From: Paulinella micropora
Lineage: Eukaryota > Cercozoa > Imbricatea > Euglyphida
Assembly (NCBI GenBank): GCA_009731375.1
Contig: BJOX01000286.1
Span: forward strand, 444,727 to 508,726
Reading direction: 5' to 3'
Length of the DNA: 64,000 nucleotides
The first letter of the stretch is position 1; each line of letters opens with the position of its first letter. Made by a program: the position numbers and the translations under genes. The notes under the pieces were generated by a model, which saw only the letters and a list, made by a program, of their open reading frames with translations, did not search any database and was not told the DNA's origin. Positions 8,071 through 16,475 of the stretch are shown here, piece after piece.

Positions 8071-8814
8071 CTATCGCAAGCGATAGTTGAAATTTTGCCT
8101 AACTCTGCCGAGGTCTAAATGTTTATATACAAGTTCAATTTTATCAACACTCTGACCAGGAAAAATAAGAAGGTAGTCAAGCTGTTTAATCGCCTCAGGT
8201 TTCATATCGTTAAGATACTGCGAGCTCATAATCACCTTTGACTTGTAGTGGCGGTTTTTTTTCAACAGGTCGCTTACGGACTTATCACGTAGCCCACTAC
8301 CCAAATCATCTAACACGAACACGACTTCTGGTGTTTGATACTTAGACGGTCTCGGTGTTTTTTCGCCTCCCTCCTGCTTCTTCTTCTCTTCCTCTTTACC
8401 AAAATAAAGAAACTTCGGCTTCGGTTCTTCTTTCTCGTCTTGAATGATTTCGCCTTCTTCTTGCTCCTCGTCGGGTTTGTTGAGCTTGTCCAATTCGTAA
8501 TCAATCACAGAGTATCCATCCGTTTTCAAATATGTGTATATCGCCATCGGGTTTCCATTCTTCTTGAAGTGCTTAACCATTTCTTTGTAAATGTGGTCTT
8601 TATGTATTGTTGAAGCAATAATAACAATACGGGTCTTTTTGTCAGTTGTTCGTTTTAGGATTTCAAACAGTGCGGTCGTCTTGCCACTCTTCTTGCGAGC
8701 GAGAAGAAAAATATTGGCATACGGTTCATCAAACAACTTATATCCTTTTGCCAACTTGTCGCCATCTCCGTTTTGCTTGACTGGTTTAACCTTTACATTA
8801 TTTATTTTCTCCAT
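8071..8814 (-). CDS. Genome-packaging ATPase (A32/FtsK-HerA type)
   Basis: 247 residues from the ATG at 8812-8814, which directly follows the hairpin at 8816-8847. Walker A: ARKKSGKTTAL (residues about 40-50). Walker B: VVFVLDDLGSG (about 165). A following QYLND segment fits the sensor position. An acidic/lysine-rich insert lies between the two motifs (residues 110-155), including EEEKKKQEGGEK. Known: A32-like ATPases pump DNA into preformed capsids in PLVs, virophages and large DNA viruses. It is the last member of the minus-strand morphogenesis block. The call is secure. Confidence 0.85.
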   Translation of the reverse strand: MEKINNVKVKPVKQNGDGDKLAKGYKLFDEPYANIFLLARKKSGKTTALFEILKRTTDKKTRIVIIASTIHKDHIYKEMVKHFKKNGNPMAIYTYLKTDGYSVIDYELDKLNKPDEEQEEGEIIQDEKEEPKPKFLYFGKEEEKKKQEGGEKTPRPSKYQTPEVVFVLDDLGSGLRDKSVSDLLKKNRHYKSKVIMSSQYLNDMKPEAIKQLDYLLIFPGQSVDKIELVYKHLDLGRVRQNFNYRLR

Positions 8815-8815
8815 T

Positions 8816-8847
8816 GTAAGAGCTTTTTTTTTCAAAAAACCTCCTAC
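8816..8847 (-). promoter_or_regulatory. Start-codon hairpin of the ATPase gene
   Basis: Arms GTAAGAG and CTCCTAC, one mismatch, around T9/A6. It ends two bases before the chosen ATG. Confidence 0.6.
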
Positions 8848-8958
8848 AACCTCAAAAAACTATTGCGAAGCTACGCTTGCAAAGCGTATATATAGAAAAA
8901 TATATTTTTTATTTTGCCTGCGGGGTCGTAGGGGGAGCAGGCCCCTACGCAAGAAATA
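8848..8958. repeat. Shared upstream block plus palindromic repeat
   Basis: 8848-8910 duplicates 5852-5915, with stem ACGCTT/AAGCGT (8873-8887). It is followed by the hairpin GTAGGGG...CCCCTAC at 8928-8948. Confidence 0.7.
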
Positions 8959-9009
8959 GTTATGAATTTTTAATTCATACATCTACCGATGTAGTCGGTA
9001 ACATTGTTG

Positions 9010-9371
9010 CTACGCAACGAATTCTAAACAAATAACAATTCTTCCAGCTAGCAGGTCAGTCTCAATGCTACCATTGTCCGTTTTAAGCACTCTAAAACTG
9101 TATTGTCCGTCGGTCCAATTAATAATCCCCAAGTTGTAGCTAAGATTGGAAATGTTTGCGACATTGCTATCAGCGAATGTTCCAATAATTCCGATGCGGT
9201 CCATATGAAGGATTTTTGTTTTCGTTTCAGTCATATCATTCATATAGTGGATATACTTAACATTCATTCTAGTTGGGGTAAAGTTCAATTTAATGGTTTG
9301 TCAAATGTTTTGCTACCTCCCGCAAAATCATTACTTAGAAAAATAATCTTCTGGAATTTGAAATCCGTCAT
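9010..9371 (-). CDS. Small PLV protein, apparent single frameshift
   Basis: The first ATG (9369-9371) follows the leader motif GGAGGTGCG and opens a frame of 28 codons that ends in TGA. A second frame, one base off, then carries 91 codons to 9010. The two read naturally as one protein of about 120 residues with a break near 9288. The long part ends in a strand-rich segment (GQYSFRVLK, RIVICLEFVA) of the kind seen in small virion proteins. I recognise no family. The break may be a real disruption, a sequencing error or a slippage site. Confidence 0.45.
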
Positions 9372-9408
9372 TCGCACCTCCAAGTTTCTATATGTTGTAT
9401 AATATATT

Positions 9409-9660
9409 ATGTTATTAATATTATTATTTGTGTGCTCTGTGTTAGGTCGGTCCGCTTGCGATTTCTATTCGCGGGTCAGCGATAAAAAAAATGAAAGTTG
9501 TGTGTGGTGTATTCAAAAAGGAATAGAAACCAAATTCAAATGTGTTTTCATAAATAATGGAAATAATATGTGTCGTAGTTTTGATGAAGCTATTCCTCTA
9601 ATCTGTGCTGGTGATAGCTCTTGGTATAAAACTCAACTATATGAATGCTCATTTCTTTGA
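9409..9660 (+). CDS. Small secreted Cys-rich protein
   Basis: 83 residues. A clear signal peptide (MLLILLFVCSVLG) is followed by about 70 residues with seven cysteines and no membrane segment. It is one of few plus-strand genes in the element and its end overlaps the start of the next minus-strand stop region (9649-9660). No family recognised. A secreted or ER-lumen virus product is the simplest reading. Confidence 0.5.
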   Translation: MLLILLFVCSVLGRSACDFYSRVSDKKNESCVWCIQKGIETKFKCVFINNGNNMCRSFDEAIPLICAGDSSWYKTQLYECSFL

Positions 9661-9987
9661 ACTAGATGGGCTAGGAAGGCAGATGCCTATTAATAGTGTT
9701 AAAATACCCACATAAGTGTTGGCTGTCTCACACGGTAAGTTCTTTTCAGATAGCCTTACAATACAAAGGGTGATGATGGCGATAATGATACCCATTTGAA
9801 ACAAGTATTTGATAAGTCGGCTGTCAGTTTTTCGCTTTGTCAAACAGCAATCCCAGCTGTCCTCGTATTCGTGGTCTAATTTTTTTTCTTCCTGCTTAAT
9901 TTGGACATCTAGCACACGGTTTTTGAGTTCGGGTGTAAGGTCTTCCGTCTCTATGATTGGTGGTGGTGGGTGTAATCTAGGAGGCAT
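9649..9987 (-). CDS. Two-pass membrane protein
   Basis: 112 residues. A proline-rich N terminus and an acidic coiled segment (IKQEEKKLDHEYED) with a WDCC pair come first. Then two hydrophobic stretches (MGIIIAIITLCIV and YVGILTLLIGICL) separated by about 14 residues, and a short Ser/Lys tail. Its ATG overlaps the fibre gene stop by 11 bases, so it is probably read after the fibre gene on the same strand. Function unknown; a virion or host-membrane anchor is plausible. Confidence 0.5.
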   Translation of the reverse strand: MPPRLHPPPPIIETEDLTPELKNRVLDVQIKQEEKKLDHEYEDSWDCCLTKRKTDSRLIKYLFQMGIIIAIITLCIVRLSEKNLPCETANTYVGILTLLIGICLPSPSSSKK

Positions 9988-10765
9988 TGTTTTCTGCTAA
10001 TTGTTTTTTTAAGTCAGCTATATCATTAGTTATATTATTTATTTTTTCCGATAATTGTTGAACGGCTTTAATTAACGGGGCAATAAACTCGGAATAACCT
10101 ATACCATAACCGACATCACCACTATCAATACATTTAACATCTTCTGGATTGATACTTACACCCTTCAATTCGTATTCCGCTCTTTGCTTTGGACAGGGAA
10201 CCATAATTGTTTCTTTGATAAAACCGCCAAAATCTAGCATATCCATTTCTGTTAGTATGTCTTCTAATTCTTGTGCTATTAAGCCAGTCCTACATTTCTT
10301 TTTGTCATCAATCATACGATAGCAAACTGGATTTAGCTTATTAATAAAATCTAATCCTAAGCATTCCTTTATATCTTCTTTTTTTCTCCTGTCTGAATAT
10401 TGAATAGGATTAGACAATACCCATAATTGTCCATCGCTTGCTTTCAAAGACATTAAAGCAGTATTTGAATTATTCTCCCATATGAACCCACTCGTTGAAG
10501 AACCATTCACTCTAAATCTAATAGAATAAGAAGTTAATCCTCCGCCTACTCCTCCTGCTGGTGCTGTTCCTCCACTTAACGATTTACTTGCCCCAGACTG
10601 GCTCATATAAATCCCCCAGTTTGAATCTCCAATGTCCCACATAAATATTCCTCTCGCATTTGTTCCGTCTGTTTGTCCTTGAATTGCTATTTTCGCCCCA
10701 TTAGTTGATGCTGATGCCGTTGTTAGCACCCCAGAATATGTAATCCCCGCATTTGCCGTAATCAA
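9977..10765 (-). CDS. Fibre tip with S74-type intramolecular chaperone domain
   Basis: 263 codons in the same frame as the fibre gene upstream, separated from it by one TGA. The first 115 residues repeat the upstream fibre module (ANAGITY, GIFMWD, WGIYM, FIWEN). The last part has YSDRRKKEDIKE, the start of a peptidase S74 chaperone domain (SD.R.K.dI), then NPVCYRMID and a final coiled coil (VQQLSEKINNITNDIADLKK). Known: this domain helps trimeric fibres fold and then cuts itself off. No ATG begins this part, so it probably belongs to one long fibre with a stop in the middle. Confidence 0.7.
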   Translation of the reverse strand: MITANAGITYSGVLTTASASTNGAKIAIQGQTDGTNARGIFMWDIGDSNWGIYMSQSGASKSLSGGTAPAGGVGGGLTSYSIRFRVNGSSTSGFIWENNSNTALMSLKASDGQLWVLSNPIQYSDRRKKEDIKECLGLDFINKLNPVCYRMIDDKKKCRTGLIAQELEDILTEMDMLDFGGFIKETIMVPCPKQRAEYELKGVSINPEDVKCIDSGDVGYGIGYSEFIAPLIKAVQQLSEKINNITNDIADLKKQLAENNAS

Positions 10766-13700
10766 TCATTTTGCCCATAATGTCCCGTTTGCCCCATTCA
10801 ACGACATTAACAATTGTTCAGCAGAATTCTCCCATATAAATCCCATCGTAGCATCATTAGCCACTCTAAAACGAAAACTATAAGAACTGAAATCATTTCC
10901 TGAAACCGCCAAACCATTTGCCAAACTTCTAGTGTTTAGAGCCCCACCAGATGCCGCATAAATTCCCCAACTCGTATTAGTCGTATCCCATAGAAATATT
11001 CCCTTTGCGTTTGTTCCGTCTGTTACTCCCTGAACTCCTATTTTCGCTCCACTTGTATTTGTTGCTGATGTTAGTGTGCCAGTATATGTAATCCCCGCAT
11101 TTGCTGTTAGTAGGCCTGCTGTGCTTATGTTCATAGCTTCTGACCACGTTAAAGTGCTTCCCGCAGTTATTCCAGGTTTATAATTAAAAACAAGTTTGTT
11201 GCCACCTTTTGCTATTGAAAAGTTTGAACCAGACGCACTTGATTTCCAGTTTGAGCCATCCCAATAAGCATCAAAAGATAAAGTAATATTGTCGTGTGTC
11301 CAGTTCAATAATTGGAATGTTGGATAAGCATCCTGTGTTGTTATCGCCTGTAAGTGTGCTCCTCCGATATTGCTTGAAGTTCCATACAATTCTAATCCTC
11401 CTGTCGCACCCGTGCCCTTTGTTGTATTACCTATGATTATCGGCTTACCTGATGCTGTTGTTATTTTATCGCTTGTTGTTAATGTCGTTGTTGATATCCC
11501 CGCGGTTGAAGTAATTGTTGTTCCCGTTATTGTTCCACCATTTGTTATATTGTTTGAGTTCATATCTAAGGCTCCATAAAAGCGCATACCGCCAGCATTG
11601 TTAAAACGGACAATGTCAGACGAAGCACTTTTATTATCCAAAAGTTTTGAAATATAAAGACCTGCTCCTTTTACATCATATGCTACATTCGTAAATAGGT
11701 AGCCTCGTTGGTCTGCGGTTCCACTTGTAGCAGTATTTAGAGTATATAAGAAAGACTGCCAATCACCCGTCGTCTGTGAAAAGAATATATCTCCTCCATT
11801 TTGGTTTAATATCCGCGCCCCGTTATACGTGATATTTCCGCCATTAATGATATCCACATTATTAAAATCGGCTTGGCTTAACAAATTCAGTGCTCTTACA
11901 TCATTTCTCGTTCCATTAAATATTTTAATTCCTGTTATGGTTTGGTCTCCTGTTAGTTTTACATTTTGTCCGTCCAATGTGTCAGCATACCCTTTTGTCG
12001 CTCCGTCTGTTGATAATGTTGGAGTTCCAAGGTTGGCTATTTTGCTACTATTACAATCTAGCCCCGAAGCATTTACCCAACCGACGATTGTCCCGTCAAT
12101 AATAAAACTTATTTTTTTCGCAGAAATTTCAAAGTTGTAATATGTTGCTGTTTTCATATCCAAACTAGCAATTGACCCGATATTACTGGTAGAATTGAAA
12201 ACGATAAATATTCCCTTTGTTGTTGAATTGATTGAATTTCCCGTTATTTCAACACCACTACTATATGTCTTAATTCCTGCTATGGTTTGGTTTCTTGTTA
12301 GTTTCACATTTTGCCCGTCTAATGTATCTACATAACTTTTGTTTGCTCCGTCCGTTGTTGCTGATGGTGTGGCTAAGTTTGTTATTTTTCTGTTGTTTAA
12401 AGATAGTGTCGTGCCTGTTGCTGTCGCGATTACATTATCACCCGCATATAAATCAACATATGACCCCGTTATTTGTATCGGATACCAAGTCGCTGTTGCT
12501 GTCTTTTGTGCGGCAATCATTCCTATATTTGTCGCTGTATCAAAGGCAACACCGATACCATCAAAAGCGGTTGGAGCAGTAGCGCCCCGTACTTCTATTG
12601 TTGAAGTAAATTTTTTGTTCCCTGCTATGGTTTGGTCTCCTGTTAGTTTAACGACAGAAGTATCAAGAGTAGAAACATCAACACCATCAACAAGATTAAC
12701 ATTTGTTATACTTTGGCTTTTCATATCAATCCCCGCGCTCGCATTTATTATACTGCTGAATGTTTTAATTCCTCCTATAGTTTGGTCTCCTGTCAGTTTG
12801 ACTACTGCGGTATCAAGAGCCGAAACATCAATACCATCAACCAAATTTACATTTGTTATGTTAAATCCTCCCATATTTAAACTACCCGTCATAGCCGTTG
12901 TGCCGTCCTTGGCTAGTTTCGTATCGGTATATGCTTTTGTTGAAGCATCATTGTCATAGAATGGCGCAGGAAGCCCGCTGATTGCTGTCGTGCTGTTAAA
13001 ATTTAAAACATTATTTGTCAATGTCATTCCACCCCCTGTTGTTGGAGCAAAAAGTATGGACGAGCCTACAAAAGATAATGGATAGCCCGTTGCTCCACCT
13101 GCCTCCGACGAATAGATAGAGCCCATATTATTGTTATAATTAAAGAATAATTTGCCTGTGTTTGATGGATTTGAGTCTTTTACGGCCACATAAGTAGTAA
13201 ATGTTTTATTCCCTGTTATTGTTTGGTCGCCTGTTAGTTTAACAACCGAAGTATCAAGAGCCGAAACATCCACACCATCAACATTACCGACATTTGCTAC
13301 ATTAAAACCCCCCATATTTAAATCTCCAAACATCATAGCGAGACCATCCAATCTAAGAAAAGGTGAAGCAACATTTCGCCATTGACCTGTGCTATAAATG
13401 AGTAGTTGGTTATCGGTTGGTGTTGTTATGACTACATCACTTAAAGCATCAATTGATTTAGTTGCTATCCTTGTGTCAAAATCTGTATTAGCCCTTGCTG
13501 TGGTGTAGTATAAGTTAGTTCCTTCTGATAAGTTGGTTGTGCTCTTTGTTGCTAATTGAGTGTCAAACCTAGCATTAGTATAATATAAATTAGTGCCTTC
13601 GGAAAGGTTAGTGGTTGATTTAGTAGTTAGTCGCGCATCAAACCTACCATCAGTATAGTATAGATTAGTGCCTTCTTTTAAGTCCGTTGTTGATTTTAAA

Positions 13701-13882
13701 GCCAACCTCGCATCAAATCGGCTATTAGTAAAATAAAGATTTACGGGGTCAGCATCTTCTGGCACCCTATCTGTGTATAAGCCCACTATGTTTGTGTTCG
13801 TTAAATCAAGGTTAAGTATATTTAAAGAGTCCACCGCAATTTCAGACAAGCCTAAGAGCGATTTGAATGAAGAACCTGACAT
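10766..13882 (-). CDS. Long repeat-rich fibre or spike protein
   Basis: 1,038 residues from the ATG at 13,880-13,882; the longer open frame upstream runs antisense through another gene and is rejected. Residues 35-140 hold four to five copies of a 23-residue unit (LYYT.(A/G)RFD..L..KSTT.L.EGTN). After that come many copies of a beta-type unit (VKLTGDQTI.G.KTF, and DGVDVS(A/T)LDT). The pattern is typical of trimeric phage tail fibres and giant-virus or PLV spikes. Ends in an in-frame TGA just before a further fibre module and the S74 domain. Likely role: host attachment. Confidence 0.7.
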   Translation of the reverse strand: MSGSSFKSLLGLSEIAVDSLNILNLDLTNTNIVGLYTDRVPEDADPVNLYFTNSRFDARLALKSTTDLKEGTNLYYTDGRFDARLTTKSTTNLSEGTNLYYTNARFDTQLATKSTTNLSEGTNLYYTTARANTDFDTRIATKSIDALSDVVITTPTDNQLLIYSTGQWRNVASPFLRLDGLAMMFGDLNMGGFNVANVGNVDGVDVSALDTSVVKLTGDQTITGNKTFTTYVAVKDSNPSNTGKLFFNYNNNMGSIYSSEAGGATGYPLSFVGSSILFAPTTGGGMTLTNNVLNFNSTTAISGLPAPFYDNDASTKAYTDTKLAKDGTTAMTGSLNMGGFNITNVNLVDGIDVSALDTAVVKLTGDQTIGGIKTFSSIINASAGIDMKSQSITNVNLVDGVDVSTLDTSVVKLTGDQTIAGNKKFTSTIEVRGATAPTAFDGIGVAFDTATNIGMIAAQKTATATWYPIQITGSYVDLYAGDNVIATATGTTLSLNNRKITNLATPSATTDGANKSYVDTLDGQNVKLTRNQTIAGIKTYSSGVEITGNSINSTTKGIFIVFNSTSNIGSIASLDMKTATYYNFEISAKKISFIIDGTIVGWVNASGLDCNSSKIANLGTPTLSTDGATKGYADTLDGQNVKLTGDQTITGIKIFNGTRNDVRALNLLSQADFNNVDIINGGNITYNGARILNQNGGDIFFSQTTGDWQSFLYTLNTATSGTADQRGYLFTNVAYDVKGAGLYISKLLDNKSASSDIVRFNNAGGMRFYGALDMNSNNITNGGTITGTTITSTAGISTTTLTTSDKITTASGKPIIIGNTTKGTGATGGLELYGTSSNIGGAHLQAITTQDAYPTFQLLNWTHDNITLSFDAYWDGSNWKSSASGSNFSIAKGGNKLVFNYKPGITAGSTLTWSEAMNISTAGLLTANAGITYTGTLTSATNTSGAKIGVQGVTDGTNAKGIFLWDTTNTSWGIYAASGGALNTRSLANGLAVSGNDFSSYSFRFRVANDATMGFIWENSAEQLLMSLNGANGTLWAK

Positions 13883-13949
13883 ATTCTTATATATTATCTT
13901 AATTAAAATATTATATTTAGGAAAATATACCAGCCCATAGCAAACAAGT

Positions 13950-14447
13950 ATGCCGGGTAAATCTTCGGTAGAAAATCTTAAAATCGCTAATGCGAGGCGA
14001 AAGGAAAAGGCTAAGCAAAGAAAGATTGAGAGGGCTAGGGAATTACTCGCGGAGGAAGAGGCTAAAAATGTGAAAGAAATGAATGACGATGAAAAGATGG
14101 ACCACGTGTCTAAGAAGCAGTTGGCTAAGGACCTCATTGATGGGCGGGACGGTGAGCTAAGTGAGGAGAGCAGTTCGGATGAGGAAGTAGAACACGACTT
14201 TGTAGATATCGTAGCCCAACGGGTTGCTGGTATTAAATTGAAGACTAAGCAGAAGAAGGCGAAGAAAGTGGTAAAAAAGCAAGTGGAAGAAGAGAGTGAA
14301 AGCGAAAGCGAAAGTGAGGAAGAGGAACAGCCTAAGAAAGGTAAAGGCAAGAAGACTGGTCGTGTTAATGTTAATGTTTATGCGGGACAACCCGAGAAAC
14401 CAAAAAAAGAAAATAATGATGTTTCAAAAATGTTTCTTAAATTTTGA
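13950..14447 (+). CDS. Highly charged protein, unknown function
   Basis: 165 residues. Lys/Arg/Glu-rich helix at residues 10-50 (ARRKEKAKQRKIERARELL), an acidic patch (SEESSSDEEVEHD), a basic patch with KKAKKVVKKQ, and another Ser/Glu run (ESESESESEEEE) next to KKGKGKK. No membrane segment, low complexity. Divergent from the fibre gene, with which it shares a 67-bp intergenic spacer. Could be a nucleic-acid-binding or scaffold protein; no family assigned. Confidence 0.55.
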   Translation: MPGKSSVENLKIANARRKEKAKQRKIERARELLAEEEAKNVKEMNDDEKMDHVSKKQLAKDLIDGRDGELSEESSSDEEVEHDFVDIVAQRVAGIKLKTKQKKAKKVVKKQVEEESESESESEEEEQPKKGKGKKTGRVNVNVYAGQPEKPKKENNDVSKMFLKF

Positions 14448-14475
14448 AATATAGCTAATGGATAGAGATACAACA

Positions 14476-15456
14476 TTAGGTGTCATTAAGTATTAATTCG
14501 TGTTCGTTTATTCTTTTTTTCGCTGTTTCAAATATGTTTTTATCTTTCTCAATACCTATAAACCGCCGTTTAGTATTAATACAAGCAATGCCAGTTGTTC
14601 CGCTTCCCATTGTAAAGTCTAGCACTAAATCACCTTCGTTTGAATATGATTTAATTAGCCATTCACATAGCTCAACTGGTTTCTGTGTGGGGTGTAATGT
14701 TTTGTGTGGGTTGTTGAAACATAAGATTGAATGAGGAAAGCGGTCGCCTTTGTTGTTTATTGGTGGATTATACACTTGTTCTCCATACACAAAATTTGGG
14801 AGAATTTGTCCTTTTGTCTTATATGGTTTCCCTTCTGTCTTCTGCGGGTTGTATGTGTATTTCCACCCCCATTCTGTTTTTAATTCTTTAAACTCTCTGA
14901 AACCTTCCATTTCGTTTATCCTATATTTCTCTATGAATTGATTATATGTTTCTTGTGTTGGGAGCGAAAATTGAGATGATGACATTCTAAAACAGTGGTC
15001 AACACATTGTCCAAATTCGTTCATTATTTCTTTTTTAGTTTTTCCTATATGTTTCTTAATCTTTCCGAAGTATTCACGAAGTCCTAAATTCTGCGATACA
15101 TCTAAATCTACACCATCATCGCCAAACACATAAATCATTTCGTGTTTTCTAAGTGGCATTTTATTAGCAGATAAGAAACCAGCTTTTTTACTTTTCTCCC
15201 ATACAAGGTCATACCTAAACCAACCCTCATTAGATTGAATGAGTTTGTAGCCGAATTTGGTAGTAGTAAAGAAAACATATATACAGTTCCGCTTACATGT
15301 TTTTTTAAGTTCTACCCACATTTGTTTTAAGTCTATGGTGATGTCCCACTCGCAAGCGGTCTGCCCATATGGTAAATCAACCACAACCAAATTAACTTTT
15401 TCGTCTATCTTTGGTATCTGGTCAAGACAGTCGGCATTGAAAAGTTTTATATCCAT
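14476..15456 (-). CDS. DNA methyltransferase, beta class
   Basis: 326 residues from the ATG at 15,454-15,456 (MDIKLFNADCLD). Motif IV-like DLPYGQ near residue 30 comes before the SAM-binding motif I, LDFTMGSGTTG near residue 285, with a target-recognition region between. This order defines beta-class N6-adenine or N4-cytosine methyltransferases. DLPYG is a variant of the D/N/S-P-P-Y motif. KPVELCEWLIKSY is the conserved helix before motif I. Known: stand-alone DNA methyltransferases are common in PLVs and algal viruses. No partner restriction gene is seen nearby. Substrate base cannot be told from sequence. Confidence 0.85.
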   Translation of the reverse strand: MDIKLFNADCLDQIPKIDEKVNLVVVDLPYGQTACEWDITIDLKQMWVELKKTCKRNCIYVFFTTTKFGYKLIQSNEGWFRYDLVWEKSKKAGFLSANKMPLRKHEMIYVFGDDGVDLDVSQNLGLREYFGKIKKHIGKTKKEIMNEFGQCVDHCFRMSSSQFSLPTQETYNQFIEKYRINEMEGFREFKELKTEWGWKYTYNPQKTEGKPYKTKGQILPNFVYGEQVYNPPINNKGDRFPHSILCFNNPHKTLHPTQKPVELCEWLIKSYSNEGDLVLDFTMGSGTTGIACINTKRRFIGIEKDKNIFETAKKRINEHELILNDT

Positions 15457-15519
15457 AGTTATATAAGATGGAGGAAAAAAATAATGAAGATTAATATATA
15501 AGGATACAGCATTAAGTAT

Positions 15520-15530
15520 TAGGAGGTGCG
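15520..15530 (+). promoter_or_regulatory. AGGAGGTGCG leader directly before the integrase ATG
   Basis: The same GGAGGTGCG string lies just before the 9371 start and upstream of the 7929 start. It resembles a ribosome-binding site but is more likely part of a viral promoter or leader in a eukaryotic host. Confidence 0.4.
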
Positions 15531-16466
15531 ATGGACGACCATATACAAGAACTAAAAGAGCAACAGGCATTAGAACTACATTACCAAAAAAAACAAAGTA
15601 AGAAATGGAATACGATATGGGCTGATAAACCGTTGAAACAAGTGTTTGTAGATTTGGCGGATATGTCTAAGTTAAAAGATAAACCAGGTAATAAAAAATA
15701 TGCTTTTATGTTGGTTTGGATTGACACTAATAGTAGATTTTTAGAGGTTAGACCGCTGAAAAATAAAACTGCGAATGAAGTATATACTGGTTTAAAATCT
15801 ATTCCATATATTCCAGAAATCATTACAACAGACAGCGGAGGAGAATACAAAGGAGCAGTTAATAAATATTTTGATGAACATAACATTGAACACAGAACAG
15901 TTGAAGTAGGAGACCACAAAGCACTCGCAATAGTTGACCGTATTATTAGAACTATTAGAAGGTGGTTTGATATACTATTTGAAACAAATGGAAACTTTGA
16001 CTGGGTCTCATACATTGATGATATGGTCAAAGCTTACAATAATCGTTTTCATCCAACAATCAAAGCTAGACCAATTGATGTATTGAATGGAAAAGCTACT
16101 AATAAACAAAAAATTGAAAGAGATGAAAGTATTAACGAATTTGAACCTGGCGATAAGGTAAGACGAGAAGTTCAACGAAATCTATTTTCAAAAGGCGGAC
16201 GAACTTGGTCAAAGCAGATATATACGGTTTTGGGTAGAAATGGATTTAAGATTGTGCTATCTAATAAAGAACTAGTTAGCCCCCGCGAGTTGTTAAAGAC
16301 TAAGTTTGAAAAGCCAGTTGATGACGAAAAACAAATTCACGAACAAGTCCAAGAGATAACGAAGGAGAAGAAGATAAAGCAACAGTTGAAAAAAGAAGAC
16401 ATAAAACCAGAAAACATAATTGAAACCAAACGGCACAAAAAGAAAAAGGTAATTTTTGATTTGTAG
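15531..16466 (+). CDS. Retrovirus-type (rve) integrase
   Basis: 311 residues. RNase-H-fold core: first acidic residue in VFVDLADM (about residue 43), second in ITTDSGGEY (about 103), third position in ALAIVDRIIRTIRRW, where the usual Glu is Asp, 35 residues after the second Asp. PYNNRFHP-like YNNRFHPTIKARP follows, then a chromo/SH3-like C-terminal part (FEPGDKVRRE... WSKQIYTV) and a charged tail. Known: PLV and Polinton integrases of this family insert the element with terminal inverted repeats. It is the last large gene of the element, as expected. The Asp in the third catalytic place is also seen in some relatives, to my knowledge. Confidence 0.85.
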   Translation: MDDHIQELKEQQALELHYQKKQSKKWNTIWADKPLKQVFVDLADMSKLKDKPGNKKYAFMLVWIDTNSRFLEVRPLKNKTANEVYTGLKSIPYIPEIITTDSGGEYKGAVNKYFDEHNIEHRTVEVGDHKALAIVDRIIRTIRRWFDILFETNGNFDWVSYIDDMVKAYNNRFHPTIKARPIDVLNGKATNKQKIERDESINEFEPGDKVRREVQRNLFSKGGRTWSKQIYTVLGRNGFKIVLSNKELVSPRELLKTKFEKPVDDEKQIHEQVQEITKEKKIKQQLKKEDIKPENIIETKRHKKKKVIFDL

Positions 16467-16475
16467 AAATTGATT

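Noticed and set aside
13883-14350. Upstream extension of the fibre gene on the minus strand
   Set aside because: Low-complexity Ser/Leu/Phe peptide antisense to the charged gene at 13,950. The ATG at 13,882 starts recognisable fibre sequence.
15520-15530. Shine-Dalgarno site
   Set aside because: The string fits one, but the host is a eukaryote; treated as a virus leader motif instead.
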